A DNA stretch of 64,000 nt from Pseudomonas sp. URIL14HWK12:I12 (GTDB taxonomy: Bacteria > Pseudomonadota > Gammaproteobacteria > Pseudomonadales > Pseudomonadaceae), in the NCBI RefSeq assembly GCF_003097135.1, contig NZ_QEQL01000002.1, positions 248,001 through 312,000 of the forward strand, given 5' to 3'. Position 1 is the stretch's first letter, and each line of letters begins with the position of its first letter. The notes below the pieces were generated by a model that was given only the letters and a program-made list of their open reading frames with translations, made no database searches and had not been told where the DNA came from. Positions 10,887-22,388 of this stretch are shown here, piece by piece. A program made the translations under genes and the position numbers.

Positions 10887-11897
10887 TTGTCCGCTCAGAT
10901 CATCGCGATCGACGCAATGGGCGGGGACTTCGGTCCCCGCAACATTGTCGAGGCTTGTGTCGCCTGCCTTTCTGATTCTCCCTCGCTTTATCTGACCCTT
11001 GTCGGTCAACCTCAATTGCTCGAGTCCCTGATCGCCACCCACCGGGGGGTTGATCGTTCTCGCCTGCATGTCGTACCTGCCAGCGAAGTGATCGGTATGG
11101 ACGACAAACCTGCTCAAGCCCTGCGTGGCAAGCCTGACTCTTCGATGCGTGTAGCGCTGCAACTGTTGCGTGATGCCAAGGTGCACGCGGTGGTCAGTGC
11201 CGGCAACACAGGGGCGCTCATGGCGCTTTCGCGGCATGTGCTCAAGACGGTTCCGGGGGTAGATCGCCCGGCAATGGTCGCCGCCATTCCCACCCGCAGT
11301 GGCATGTGCCACCTGCTGGATCTGGGCGCCAATGTCGATTGCAGCGCCGAGCACCTGTACCAGTTCGCAGTGATGGGCGCGGTAGCGGCCGAGGCGGCAG
11401 GTGTCGCGCGGCCGCGGGTAGCACTACTGAACGTCGGTACCGAAGACATCAAGGGTAACCAGCAGGTCAAGGCTGCGGCTGCGCTGTTGCAACAGGCTAC
11501 AGCGCTCAATTACATCGGGTTCGTGGAAGGGGACGGGCTGTACCGCGGCGAAGCCGATGTGGTGGTGTGCGACGGGTTTGTTGGCAATGTGATGCTCAAG
11601 GCGAGCGAGGGCCTGGCCTCGATGATCAGTGCCCGTATCGAGGGGCTGTTCACCGATGGCCTGATCGCTCGCTTGGCGGGTGCAATGGCGTTGCCGCTGC
11701 TCAAGCGGCTGCGCCAGGATCTTGCGCCTGCCCGGCACAACGGCGCGAGCTTTCTCGGGCTGCAAGGCATCGTGGTCAAGAGCCATGGTGCGGCAGGTGT
11801 AGAGGGCTTGCGCAGCGCTATTGCGCGAGCGCAGGTGCAGGTGCGCGACAACCTGCCGGAGCGGCTGCGCCACAGTATCGGTGGGTTTTTGCTTTAG
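10887..11897 (+). CDS. plsX: Phosphate acyltransferase PlsX
   Basis: 336-aa peripheral membrane enzyme that makes acyl-phosphate from acyl-ACP, the first step towards phosphatidic acid. The N-terminal [18 protein letters not shown] and GNTGALMA are PlsX signatures. The only start that keeps the family N-terminus ([12 protein letters not shown]) is a TTG at 10887, three bases after the rpmF stop. The weak start codon and missing spacer suggest translation is coupled to rpmF. It leads into fabD and fabG, the standard fatty acid cluster. Confidence 0.93.
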   Translation: MSAQIIAIDAMGGDFGPRNIVEACVACLSDSPSLYLTLVGQPQLLESLIATHRGVDRSRLHVVPASEVIGMDDKPAQALRGKPDSSMRVALQLLRDAKVHAVVSAGNTGALMALSRHVLKTVPGVDRPAMVAAIPTRSGMCHLLDLGANVDCSAEHLYQFAVMGAVAAEAAGVARPRVALLNVGTEDIKGNQQVKAAAALLQQATALNYIGFVEGDGLYRGEADVVVCDGFVGNVMLKASEGLASMISARIEGLFTDGLIARLAGAMALPLLKRLRQDLAPARHNGASFLGLQGIVVKSHGAAGVEGLRSAIARAQVQVRDNLPERLRHSIGGFLL

Positions 11898-12018
11898 CGT
11901 CTGGGCGGGGGCGTGCTTCAATTGTGACCGGCGACTCGAAGCTTGCATCCAAACATCGTTTTTCGGGCATGGCCAAGAGCCTGCGCGAGCCAATGAATTC
12001 CAACAAAGGCCTGTTTCA

Positions 12019-12957
12019 ATGTCTGCATCCATCGCATTCGTTTTCCCCGGGCAGGGCTCCCAGGCGCTGCGCATGCTGGCCGACCTCGGCGAGCAACACA
12101 GCCTGGTGACCGACACCTTCCAGGAAGCTTCCAGCGCGCTGGGCTACGACCTTTGGGCTCTATGCCAGCACGGGCCCGGCGAGCTGCTCAACCAGACCGA
12201 CAAAACCCAGCCGGCCATTCTCACCGCCTCCATCGCCTTGTGGCGTCTCTGGCTGGCTCAGGGCGGTGCACAACCTGCGTACGTCGCTGGGCACAGCCTG
12301 GGCGAGTACAGCGCATTGGTCGCTGCCGGCAGCATTGGCCTGGCCGATGCGGTGAAACTGGTCGAGCGCCGTGGGCAACTGATGCAGGAAGCCGTGCCGG
12401 CCGGGCAGGGCGCAATGGCCGCGATTCTCGGGCTCAGCGATGAAGACGTGATCGCCGCCTGTGCCGCCAGCGAAGCGGGTGAGGTGGTCAGCGCAGTGAA
12501 CTTCAACTCCCCCGGCCAGGTGGTGATCGCCGGGTCCGCTTCGGCAGTAGCGCGGGCCATGGAGGCGTGCAAGGCCAAAGGGGCCAAGCGTGCGTTGCCG
12601 TTGCCGGTCAGCGTTCCTTCGCACTGCGCGCTGATGAAGCCTGCGGCGGAGAAATTCGCAGCCGCCATCGAAGCCCTGGCCTGGCAGCCCCCTGCAATTG
12701 CCGTGGTGCAGAACGTTACCGCGCAAGTGCCAGGTGATCTGGAGGCCCTCAAGCAGAACTTGCTGGCTCAGCTGTACATGCCGGTACGCTGGGTCGAATC
12801 GGTGGCCTGGCTGGCCGGCCAAGGTGCCACCCAGCTGGTCGAATGCGGCCCCGGCAAGGTTCTGGCAGGCCTCAACAAACGTTGCGCCGAAGGCGTCAAC
12901 ACGTTCAACCTCGACACCCCAGACGCCTTCGCCGCCGCCCGCGCGGCGCTGGCCTGA
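12019..12957 (+). CDS. fabD: Malonyl-CoA:ACP transacylase
   Basis: 312-aa enzyme that loads malonate from CoA onto acyl carrier protein. FVFPGQGSQ opens the protein; the active serine is S93 in GHSLGEYSAL, and the partner His lies in VPSHCALM near residue 202. The ATG at 12019 gives MSASIAFVFPGQGSQ, as in the family. The 121 nt after plsX hold no gene. fabG follows 16 nt downstream, so the two are co-transcribed. Confidence 0.97.
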   Translation: MSASIAFVFPGQGSQALRMLADLGEQHSLVTDTFQEASSALGYDLWALCQHGPGELLNQTDKTQPAILTASIALWRLWLAQGGAQPAYVAGHSLGEYSALVAAGSIGLADAVKLVERRGQLMQEAVPAGQGAMAAILGLSDEDVIAACAASEAGEVVSAVNFNSPGQVVIAGSASAVARAMEACKAKGAKRALPLPVSVPSHCALMKPAAEKFAAAIEALAWQPPAIAVVQNVTAQVPGDLEALKQNLLAQLYMPVRWVESVAWLAGQGATQLVECGPGKVLAGLNKRCAEGVNTFNLDTPDAFAAARAALA

Positions 12958-12973
12958 TACAGGAGAAACGGGC

Positions 12974-13714
12974 ATGAGCCTGCAAGGTAAAGTGGCACTG
13001 GTTACCGGCGCCAGCCGTGGCATCGGCCAGGCGATCGCGCATGAGCTGGGCCGTCAGGGCGCCATCGTGATCGGTACCGCCACGACGGAATCCGGCGCCG
13101 AGCGAATCGCCGCCGGCCTCAAGGAAAACGGCATCGAAGGCACCGGCCTTGCGCTGAACGTCACCGACGCAGCCTCGGTCGAGGCGGTGCTCGCCACCAT
13201 TTCAGAGCGTTTCGGCGCACCGGCAATCCTCGTCAATAACGCGGGCATCACTCGCGACAACATCATGCTGCGCATGAAAGACGATGAGTGGACCGATGTC
13301 ATCGAGACCAACCTCAATAGCCTGTTCCGCCTGTCCAAAGGCGTGTTGCGTGGCATGACCAAGGCGCGCTGGGGCCGCATCATCAACATCGGATCGGTGG
13401 TCGGTGCCATGGGTAATGCTGGCCAGGCCAACTACGCCGCTGCCAAAGCTGGCCTCGAAGGCTTCGGCCGTGCCCTGGCTCGTGAAGTAGGCTCGCGTAA
13501 CATCACCGTTAACTCAGTAGCCCCTGGCTTCATCGACACCGACATGACCCGCGAGCTGCCAGAGGCCCAGCGCCAAGCACTGCTGACGCAGATTCCTGCC
13601 GGTCGTCTGGGCCAGGCGCAGGAAATCGCCAGCGTGGTTGCCTTCCTGGCATCCGAAGGTGCAGGCTACGTCACAGGTGCGACCATTCCCGTCAATGGTG
13701 GTATGTACATGTAG
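12974..13714 (+). CDS. fabG: 3-oxoacyl-ACP reductase FabG
   Basis: 246-aa short-chain dehydrogenase that reduces 3-oxoacyl-ACP with NADPH in each elongation cycle. TGASRGIG near residue 12 binds the nucleotide, NNAG follows, and the catalytic Ser with Tyr and Lys are in INIGSVVGAMG and NYAAAKAGL. Length and its place between fabD and acpP identify it as the housekeeping FabG rather than a general SDR. RBS AGGAG is at 12961-12965. Confidence 0.97.
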   Translation: MSLQGKVALVTGASRGIGQAIAHELGRQGAIVIGTATTESGAERIAAGLKENGIEGTGLALNVTDAASVEAVLATISERFGAPAILVNNAGITRDNIMLRMKDDEWTDVIETNLNSLFRLSKGVLRGMTKARWGRIINIGSVVGAMGNAGQANYAAAKAGLEGFGRALAREVGSRNITVNSVAPGFIDTDMTRELPEAQRQALLTQIPAGRLGQAQEIASVVAFLASEGAGYVTGATIPVNGGMYM

Positions 13715-13830
13715 CGTTCGGAGAACAGGCGTTCGAAAAAATGTCCCACCTATCGCCTGAAATCCGTTATAAAGCTGAACCCAAATTTTGGGCCATTGGT
13801 TCCAAGGGGTTAGGCAGAAGCGCTTTGAAC

Positions 13831-13858
13831 TTGAAAAGCCGCCTTCTTCCTATAAAAT
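13831..13858 (+). promoter_or_regulatory. Predicted acpP promoter
   Basis: TTGAAA (13831-13836), 16 nt, TAAAAT (13853-13858). Transcription would start near 13865, giving a leader of about 45 nt. Together with the terminator after acpP it lets this abundant protein be made from its own short mRNA. A perfect palindrome CCCAAATTTTGGG lies upstream at about 13780-13793, a possible regulator site. Confidence 0.65.
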
Positions 13859-13887
13859 TACCCCCGGCCAGTTGCCTGACATAGTGT

Positions 13888-13898
13888 CCATTAGGAGT
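13888..13898 (+). promoter_or_regulatory. acpP Shine-Dalgarno region, complementary to RgsA
   Basis: CCATTAGGAGT carries the acpP ribosome binding site (AGGAG) 12 nt before the ATG. Exactly the same 11 bases occur on the plus strand at 20308-20318, inside the small RNA encoded on the minus strand there. The RNA is therefore perfectly complementary to this site and would cover it. Confidence 0.75.
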
Positions 13899-13909
13899 GA
13901 AAATTAGGT

Positions 13910-14146
13910 ATGAGCAGCATCGAAGAACGTGTCAAGAAAATCGTCGCCGAGCAACTGGGCGTCAAAGAAGACGAAGTAACCCCGGAAAAGAGCTTCGTTG
14001 AAGACCTGGGCGCCGACTCTCTTGATACCGTTGAGCTGGTGATGGCTCTGGAAGAAGAATTCGAAACCGAAATTCCAGACGAAGAAGCCGAGAAGATCAC
14101 GACCGTTCAAGCCGCTATCGACTACGTGAACGCCCACCAGGGCTGA
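13910..14146 (+). CDS. acpP: Acyl carrier protein
   Basis: 78-aa acidic four-helix carrier of growing acyl chains. The phosphopantetheine attaches to S37 in [11 protein letters not shown]. Sequence is typical of Pseudomonas AcpP throughout. It has its own promoter after fabG and a terminator before fabF. Its ribosome binding site is the predicted target of the RgsA small RNA in this window; AcpP was, as I recall, reported as an RgsA target in P. aeruginosa. Confidence 0.98.
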   Translation: MSSIEERVKKIVAEQLGVKEDEVTPEKSFVEDLGADSLDTVELVMALEEEFETEIPDEEAEKITTVQAAIDYVNAHQG

Positions 14147-14173
14147 TAGTTGGTCGCTGACGCTTTCTGTCGG

Positions 14174-14209
14174 AAAAAACCGCACTGCCGATCCGGCGTG
14201 CGGTTTTTT
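14174..14209 (+). terminator. Terminator/attenuator between acpP and fabF
   Basis: AAAAAACCGCAC and GTGCGGTTTTTT form a long stem (with inner GCCG/CGGC) ending in T residues. It lies 27 nt after acpP. It would separate the very abundant acpP mRNA from fabF, with readthrough supplying fabF. Confidence 0.9.
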
Positions 14210-14250
14210 CTTTGAAAGGCGTAGCCTTTTTGTTTTTGAAGGAGAGCACT

Positions 14251-15495
14251 GTGTCGCGTAGACGCGTCGTGGTAACCGGGATGGGCATGCTGTCGCCGTT
14301 GGGCACTGATGTGGCCAGCAGTTGGCAGGGCATTCTGGAAGGCCGCAGTGGCATCGGTCCGATCGAACATACGGACCTTTCTGCCTTTTCAACCCGTTTT
14401 GGCGGCTCGGTCAAAGGGTTTGACGTCGAGCAATATATTTCCGCGAAAGAAGCGCGCAAGCTCGATCTGTTCATTCAGTACGGCTTGGCGGCGGGCTTCC
14501 AGGCCGTGCGCGATGCAGGCCTGGAAATCACCGACGCCAACCGGGAGCGTATCGGTGTGGCCATGGGGTCGGGCATCGGTGGCCTGACCAATATCGAAGA
14601 CACCTGCCGCACACTGCATGCGCAGGGGCCTCGGCGTATTTCGCCGTTTTTCGTGCCTGGCTCGATCATCAACATGATCTCCGGTTTCCTCTCGATCCAC
14701 CTGGGCGTCCAAGGTCCCAACTACGCGATCTCCACCGCCTGCACCACAGGCACCCATTGCATCGGCATGGCGGCACGCAACATCGCTTATGGCGAGGCGG
14801 ATGTGATGATCGCCGGTGGCGCCGAAATGGCGGCCTGCGGGCTGGGCATGGGCGGGTTCGGTGCTGCGCGTGCGTTGTCGACCCGTAACGACGAGCCAGC
14901 ACGTGCCAGCCGGCCTTGGGACAAGAGCCGTGATGGCTTCGTGCTCTCCGACGGTGCAGGCGCTCTGGTGCTTGAAGAGCTGGAGCACGCTCGTGCCCGT
15001 GGCGCGATCATTCTCGCGGAGCTGGTCGGTTTCGGCACCAGTGGCGACGCCTTCCACATGACCTCTCCGCCAGAAGACGGTGCTGGAGCAGCCCGATGCA
15101 TGGCAAATGCCCTGCGCGATGCACAGCTGGCCCCCGACAGCGTGCAGTACATCAACGCCCACGGCACCTCCACCTCTGCCGGAGACCTGGCTGAGGTAAA
15201 TGCAATCAAGTCGGTGTTTGGCGATCATGCCCAGCGCCTGGCGGTGAGCTCCACCAAGTCGATGACCGGCCACCTGCTGGGCGCGGCTGGCGCGGTCGAG
15301 GCAATCTTTACGGTGCTCGCATTGCGTGATCAGGTGGCTCCGCCCACCATCAACCTTGATGAGCCCGACGTAGGTTGCGATCTGGACTTCGTGCCTCACG
15401 AAGCACGCAAGATGCCAATCGAGGTCGCCGTGTCGAACTCCTTCGGTTTCGGTGGCACCAACGGCACGCTGGTGTTCCGGCGGTTCGAGGGCTGA
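14251..15495 (+). CDS. fabF: 3-oxoacyl-ACP synthase II (FabF)
   Basis: 414-aa condensing enzyme that elongates acyl-ACP with malonyl-ACP. The catalytic Cys is C164 in [10 protein letters not shown], and the two active His are in [11 protein letters not shown] and [13 protein letters not shown]. The GTG at 14251 has GGAG 8-11 nt upstream and gives the family start (M)[12 protein letters not shown]. The ATG at 14212 would sit in the terminator tail and is rejected. Its TGA overlaps the pabC ATG, so the two genes are translationally coupled. Confidence 0.97.
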   Translation: MSRRRVVVTGMGMLSPLGTDVASSWQGILEGRSGIGPIEHTDLSAFSTRFGGSVKGFDVEQYISAKEARKLDLFIQYGLAAGFQAVRDAGLEITDANRERIGVAMGSGIGGLTNIEDTCRTLHAQGPRRISPFFVPGSIINMISGFLSIHLGVQGPNYAISTACTTGTHCIGMAARNIAYGEADVMIAGGAEMAACGLGMGGFGAARALSTRNDEPARASRPWDKSRDGFVLSDGAGALVLEELEHARARGAIILAELVGFGTSGDAFHMTSPPEDGAGAARCMANALRDAQLAPDSVQYINAHGTSTSAGDLAEVNAIKSVFGDHAQRLAVSSTKSMTGHLLGAAGAVEAIFTVLALRDQVAPPTINLDEPDVGCDLDFVPHEARKMPIEVAVSNSFGFGGTNGTLVFRRFEG

Positions 15496-16310
15496 TGCAC
15501 GCTTGGGTCGACGGCCAACCCCAGGCTACCCTGGGGTTGGGCAATCGCGGCCTGGCCTATGGCGACGGGCTGTTCGAAACCATCAAGGTTACCGGTGGCC
15601 GACCCCACTTGCTGGCGCGGCACTTCGCACGCTTGGCCAGAGGTGTCGCTCGCCTGGGGTTGCCGGCTGATTTGGCGCTCATCGAGCGTGAGCTGCTGGC
15701 TTACGCCCAGGCAATGGGCGAGGGCGTGCTCAAACTGATTCTTACCCGTGGCGAAAGCCCGCGCGGTTACGCAGTGGCGCCCGACGCCCCGGTTGTGCGC
15801 ATCCTGCAAGCTTCACCCTTGCCGGCGTGGCCTGCCAGCCATGCCGAGCGTGGCGTTCGTCTCTTCGAGTGCACCACCCGGCTGGCCCTGCAACCGGCCC
15901 TGGCGGGCCTGAAGCACCTCAACCGCCTTGAACAGGTGCTGGCGCGTGCCGAATGGCAGGGCGGTGAATTCGCCGAAGGGCTGATGCGTGATACCGATGG
16001 CCGAATCGTCGAAGGCGTATTCAGCAATCTGTTTCTGGTCAGCAACGGTTCGCTGCTGACCCCCGACCTTTCCCGGTGCGGGGTCTGCGGCACGCTGCGC
16101 GACGAACTCCTGGCCCAGGCGCCTGCCCAAGGCCTGCAGGCCCATGTGGCTGACCTCACCCTGGCCGACCTGCAAACGGCAGATGAGGTGTTCGTCTGCA
16201 ATGGCGTCTACGGCATATGGCCAGTTGTTGCCTGTGGTGACAATCGATGGCCGGTCGGAGGCGTGACTCGTAAACTGCAACGCCTGACCCACACCCTTCT
16301 GGATAGTTGA
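15495..16310 (+). CDS. pabC: Aminodeoxychorismate lyase
   Basis: 271-aa PLP enzyme of the class IV aminotransferase fold that cleaves 4-amino-4-deoxychorismate to p-aminobenzoate and pyruvate for folate synthesis. GNRGLAYGDGLFETI is the family N-terminal signature; the PLP lysine is in GLKHLNRLEQ near residue 140, and EGVFSNLFLV is present. The ATG overlaps the fabF stop (ATGA). The order fabF-pabC-mltG-tmk-holB is conserved in gammaproteobacteria. Confidence 0.95.
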   Translation: MHAWVDGQPQATLGLGNRGLAYGDGLFETIKVTGGRPHLLARHFARLARGVARLGLPADLALIERELLAYAQAMGEGVLKLILTRGESPRGYAVAPDAPVVRILQASPLPAWPASHAERGVRLFECTTRLALQPALAGLKHLNRLEQVLARAEWQGGEFAEGLMRDTDGRIVEGVFSNLFLVSNGSLLTPDLSRCGVCGTLRDELLAQAPAQGLQAHVADLTLADLQTADEVFVCNGVYGIWPVVACGDNRWPVGGVTRKLQRLTHTLLDS

Positions 16311-16313
16311 TTC

Positions 16314-19072
<2,759 letters not shown>

Positions 19073-19096
19073 TGGGTCGTCAACCAAGGGATCCTC

Positions 19097-19453
19097 ATGA
19101 ATCAACCAGCTTCGCCAGGGCCTCGCAACGGTATCCTGTCGTTGACCATAAGAGACAAGGCCGTGTTATACGCTGCCTATATGCCGTTTCTTCGCAACGG
19201 CGGCCTCTTCATTCCTACCAGCAAGAGCTACAAGCTTGGCGACGAACTCTTTATGTTGCTCAACCTGATGGACGAGCCAGAAAAAATTCCCGTCGCCGGC
19301 AAGGTCGCCTGGATCACGCCAAGAGGCGCGCAAGGTAATCGCGCGGCAGGCGTCGGTGTGCAGTTCAATGACGGGGACGATACGGCCCGCAGCAAAATCG
19401 AAACCTATCTGGCCGGGGCACTGAAGTCCGATCGGCCCACCCATACGATGTAA
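19097..19453 (+). CDS. pilZ: Type IV pilus assembly protein PilZ
   Basis: 118-aa member of the PilZ group that founded the PilZ domain name. It acts in type IV pilus assembly and twitching with PilB and FimX. It lacks the RxxxR c-di-GMP-binding arm expected of binding PilZ domains and starts directly with ILSLTIRDKAVLYAAYMPF, as in the non-binding PilZ of Xanthomonas and Pseudomonas. It lies between holB and tatD, its conserved position. Confidence 0.93.
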   Translation: MNQPASPGPRNGILSLTIRDKAVLYAAYMPFLRNGGLFIPTSKSYKLGDELFMLLNLMDEPEKIPVAGKVAWITPRGAQGNRAAGVGVQFNDGDDTARSKIETYLAGALKSDRPTHTM

Positions 19454-19460
19454 GAGATCA

Positions 19461-20261
19461 ATGCCTGACACCGCTTTTCGCCTGGTGGACTCACACTGCC
19501 ACCTGGATCGTCTCGACCTCACCGCCCATGCCGGTTCCCTCGATGCTGCCCTTGAGGCGGCGCGCCAGAGGGGTGTGAGCCACTTTCTTTGCATTGGCGT
19601 CAGTGCCAGCAACGCGTCGGTAGTCAAGGCGCTGGCCGAGCGGTACGCCGATGTGGATTGCTCAGTGGGCGTTCATCCTCTGGACGTGAACCCGGGCGGC
19701 CTGCCCACATTGGACTGGCTGCTCGATGCCTTGAACCACCCGCATGCGATCGCGATCGGTGAGACCGGCCTGGATTATCATTACGAACCTGAAGCGGCCC
19801 AAGTGCAGCAGGCCTCGTTTCGACTGCATCTGGAAGCAGCGGCCGTTACGGGCAAACCGGTGGTCATCCACACCCGGGCTGCGCGCGCCGACACCCTTGC
19901 GCTGCTAAGAGAGGCCGCATTGCCTCAGGCTGGTGTGCTGCACTGCTTCACCGAAGACTGGGACATGGCCAAGGCCGCACTGGACATGGGTTACTACATT
20001 TCACTGTCGGGAATCGTGACGTTCCGCAATGCCGATGCCCTCCGGGACGTCGCGCGGCAGGTGCCAGCGGACCGCCTGCTGGTGGAAACCGACTCGCCGT
20101 ATCTCGCCCCGATCCCCTACCGCGGCAAGCCCAACATGCCCCAATACGTGCGTGAGGTAGCCGAGTACCTGGCGATGCTGCGCGGGGTTCGGTTCGAACA
20201 CCTGGCCGAGCAGACGTCCGAGAATTTCAAGCGGCTTTTTCCTCTGGCACGGCTGACCTGA
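19461..20261 (+). CDS. TatD-family metal-dependent hydrolase
   Basis: 266-aa TIM-barrel metallohydrolase, probably a 3'-5' DNA or RNA exonuclease of the YcfH/TatD type. Metal ligands are visible: HCH in DSHCHLDRLDL (residues 8-18), Glu in IGETGLDYHYE, His in VIHTRAA and LHCFTED, and Asp in VETDSPYLAP. It starts 8 nt after pilZ and ends the long run that began at fabF. It converges on the small RNA gene. Confidence 0.93.
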   Translation: MPDTAFRLVDSHCHLDRLDLTAHAGSLDAALEAARQRGVSHFLCIGVSASNASVVKALAERYADVDCSVGVHPLDVNPGGLPTLDWLLDALNHPHAIAIGETGLDYHYEPEAAQVQQASFRLHLEAAAVTGKPVVIHTRAARADTLALLREAALPQAGVLHCFTEDWDMAKAALDMGYYISLSGIVTFRNADALRDVARQVPADRLLVETDSPYLAPIPYRGKPNMPQYVREVAEYLAMLRGVRFEHLAEQTSENFKRLFPLARLT

Positions 20262-20267
20262 GCGGGC

Positions 20268-20384
20268 AAAAAAAACCCGGAGTCTGGGGGAGGAGTCCGG
20301 GTTAAGACCATTAGGAGTAGTGCAAAGGTGCGCGGTCCGTCGTCACCTTTATCGGCCAACCCTTTGGGGGGAAGGTGGCCAACA
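20268..20384 (-). ncRNA. rgsA: Small regulatory RNA RgsA
   Basis: Predicted RNA of about 117 nt on the minus strand. It starts 6-7 nt after a sigma-S-like -10 (CATACT, 20395-20390). Its parts in order are a GGCC-bounded 5' hairpin, a stem AAAGGTG/CACCTTT (20350-20344 with 20330-20324), a single-stranded linker with ACTCCTAATGG (20318-20308), and a terminator stem ACCCGGA/TCCGGGT ending in eight T (20275-20268). RgsA (P16) of P. aeruginosa is about 120 nt, depends on RpoS and GacA, and lies between tatD and PA2958; position, length and promoter type match. I could not compare its sequence directly. Confidence 0.78.
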
Positions 20385-20389
20385 TCTTG

Positions 20390-20395
20390 AGTATG
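20390..20395 (-). promoter_or_regulatory. Sigma-S-like -10 element of rgsA
   Basis: On the minus strand GGCCATACTCAAG contains CATACT, close to the CTATACT extended -10 used by RpoS, with no clear -35 upstream. RpoS dependence is known for rgsA in other Pseudomonas. Confidence 0.55.
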
Positions 20396-20474
20396 GCCAG
20401 CCTTGGGCCGTTTTCATCCCCGCCGCTGTACGTTTTTTAAACAGTTTCGGAATCAGCCCGGGGTTTTTGAGCAC

Positions 20475-21608
20475 TCATTGACGCGCAAGCTTGTCGATGA
20501 TCCCCAAGGCCTGGTCAATGATCGCCGGGCTCGTATAGAAATGCGGTGATAAGCGGATGCCTTTGCCCCGTGGGATGCACACGACGCCAGCATCCATCAG
20601 CTGACGCCACAAGGCTTGGTGGTCTTTGCCAGCGGCGCTGAATGTCAGGATGCCGGCACGTCGTGCGGGGTCCGCCGGCTGGTGTTGCTGCACGCCGGGG
20701 ATGGCCGACAACCCCTCGCTGAGCTGTTGGATACGCGCCTCGATCAACCGCGCCACTTCGGGCATGCCGACTTCTTCCAACAGGCCAAGGCTGGCTTCCA
20801 GGCCCATTGTCCCCAGCATGTTGGGGCTGCCGCATTCGAACCGTCGCGCACTGCGTGCAGGTTCCCAGTCAGTGCGGCTGTAGTCGCCCATGCGCTCGAC
20901 CATGTGCCAGCCGAACTCGCGCAAGGCCAGGGTAGGGCGCACCCGTTCGCGGCAATAGAAGACGCCCAGCCCTTCCGGGCCAAGGAGCCACTTATGGCCA
21001 TCGGCCATGGCGAAATCGCAATCGTAGGCCTGCACGTCGAAGGGTTGCGCGCCCAACTGCTGGATGGCATCGATGCAAAACAGGATGCCCTGGGCCTTCA
21101 GGCCTGCCCCGAGGCGCGCCATGTCCAGCTTCAGGCCGCTTGCATACTGCACACAGCTGACTGCCAACAGGCGAGTGCGGGGCCCGCATGCTGCGAGCAG
21201 CGCTGCTTCAGGGTCTTCCACCGTCAGGCTGACCTTCACTACCTCGACGCCAAGGGGCTGGAGTGCCTCCCATACGATGCGGTTCGAAGGAAACTCTTCG
21301 TCGCTGATCACCACTTGGTCGCCCGCTGCCCAGTTCAATCCTTGAGCAACAAACGAGAGCGCTTCGGAGGTGTTCTTCACCAGCGCGATGTCATCCACGG
21401 ACGGTGCGTTCAGAAGGCGTTGAAACCGCGCGCGCAGGCGATCCTCGACGCTGACCCATTGGGGGTAATCACGGGCGCCCAAGGCAACATTCTGCTGGGC
21501 AAATCGGCTGATGGCTTCGGCGCTGCGCCGCGGCCAAGGGGCGACGGCCGCATGGTTCAGGTACAGCAAGCCTTCGGCCTGGGGGAATTCTTCTAAAAAG
21601 GTCGACAT
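20475..21608 (-). CDS. Class V PLP-dependent aminotransferase, substrate unknown
   Basis: 377-aa fold-type I PLP enzyme of the cysteine desulfurase / isopenicillin-N-epimerase group. The PLP lysine is in DGHKWLLGPEGLGVFYCRE, and the cofactor-binding Asp and Gln in CIDAIQQLGAQPF. It lacks the conserved Cys loop of IscS-type desulfurases at the usual place (the end is LSPHFYTSPAIIDQALG), so an aminotransferase, epimerase or lyase role is more likely. The ATG at 21608 (MSTFLEEFPQAEGLLYLNHA) is chosen over the one at 21617. It is divergent from the TetR gene and lies upstream of rgsA on the same strand. Confidence 0.85.
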   Translation of the reverse strand: MSTFLEEFPQAEGLLYLNHAAVAPWPRRSAEAISRFAQQNVALGARDYPQWVSVEDRLRARFQRLLNAPSVDDIALVKNTSEALSFVAQGLNWAAGDQVVISDEEFPSNRIVWEALQPLGVEVVKVSLTVEDPEAALLAACGPRTRLLAVSCVQYASGLKLDMARLGAGLKAQGILFCIDAIQQLGAQPFDVQAYDCDFAMADGHKWLLGPEGLGVFYCRERVRPTLALREFGWHMVERMGDYSRTDWEPARSARRFECGSPNMLGTMGLEASLGLLEEVGMPEVARLIEARIQQLSEGLSAIPGVQQHQPADPARRAGILTFSAAGKDHQALWRQLMDAGVVCIPRGKGIRLSPHFYTSPAIIDQALGIIDKLARQ

Positions 21609-21619
21609 ATGTAACACCC

Positions 21620-21647
21620 GTGCAATTTAGCGCCAAGCAGGCATAAT
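21620..21647 (+). promoter_or_regulatory. Possible promoter of the TetR-family gene
   Basis: GTGCAA (21620-21625), 16 nt, CATAAT (21642-21647). The ATG at 21646 lies inside the -10, which supports using the ATG at 21676 as the start of the regulator. It sits between the divergent aminotransferase and TetR genes. Confidence 0.4.
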
Positions 21648-21675
21648 GGCGGCTTCTAACGTGAACAGTCCCGTT

Positions 21676-22320
21676 ATGCAGCCGATGCAGAAAGAAACGC
21701 GTAAAGTCCGTGAATTTCGCCGCCGTGAGCAAGAAATCCTTGATGCCGCGCTCAAACTCTTCCTCGAACAGGGAGAAGACAGCGTCACCGTCGAGATGAT
21801 CGCCGATGCCGTCGGGATCGGCAAAGGTACCATCTACAAGCACTTTCGCTCCAAAGCCGAGGTTTACCTGCGGCTGATGCTCGACTACGAACGTGATCTC
21901 AATGCATTGCTGCATTCAGCGGACGTCGACCGTGACCGTGAAGCACTGTCGCGGGCGTATTTCGAATTTCGCATGCGCGACCCCCAGCGATATCGGTTGT
22001 TCGACCGCCTCGAAGAAAAGGTGGTCAAGGCCAATCAAGTGCCCGACCTCGTCGAGCAATTGCACACTATCCGCGCCTCCAACTTCGATCGCCTGACCCA
22101 ACTCATCAAAGGGCGCATCGACGAAGGCAAGCTCGAGGATGTCCCGCCGTATTATCACTACTGCGCGGCGTGGGCGCTGGTGCACGGTGCGGTAGCCCTG
22201 TATCACTCGCCGTTCTGGAGCAATGTGCTGGAAGACCAGGATGGCTTTTTCCAGTTTCTGATGGACATCGGCGTGCGGATGGGCAACCGCCGCCGCCGAG
22301 ACGGTGAGCCGAGCGTTTAG
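21676..22320 (+). CDS. TetR-family transcriptional regulator
   Basis: 214-aa regulator. The TetR DNA-binding domain spans about residues 8-58 (ILDAALKLFLEQGEDSV, then IADAVGIGKGTIYKHF as the recognition region). The C-terminal ligand domain has no recognisable ligand type. It corresponds by position to PA2957 of P. aeruginosa (after tatD, before the lipoprotein and DUF1285 genes). The ATG at 21676 is used because upstream ATG 21646 falls in the -10. Targets are unknown; the divergent aminotransferase and the downstream lipoprotein are the natural candidates. Confidence 0.9.
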   Translation: MQPMQKETRKVREFRRREQEILDAALKLFLEQGEDSVTVEMIADAVGIGKGTIYKHFRSKAEVYLRLMLDYERDLNALLHSADVDRDREALSRAYFEFRMRDPQRYRLFDRLEEKVVKANQVPDLVEQLHTIRASNFDRLTQLIKGRIDEGKLEDVPPYYHYCAAWALVHGAVALYHSPFWSNVLEDQDGFFQFLMDIGVRMGNRRRRDGEPSV

Positions 22321-22388
22321 CGCATTGGCTTGAAAGCTGCATCCTCGGGGCATTCGCCGGTTTTCCGACACCGGCCTCGGGAGGAACG

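Noticed and set aside
20475..21608. Cysteine desulfurase (IscS/SufS)
   Set aside because: The fold matches, but the Cys loop needed for persulfide formation is not seen.
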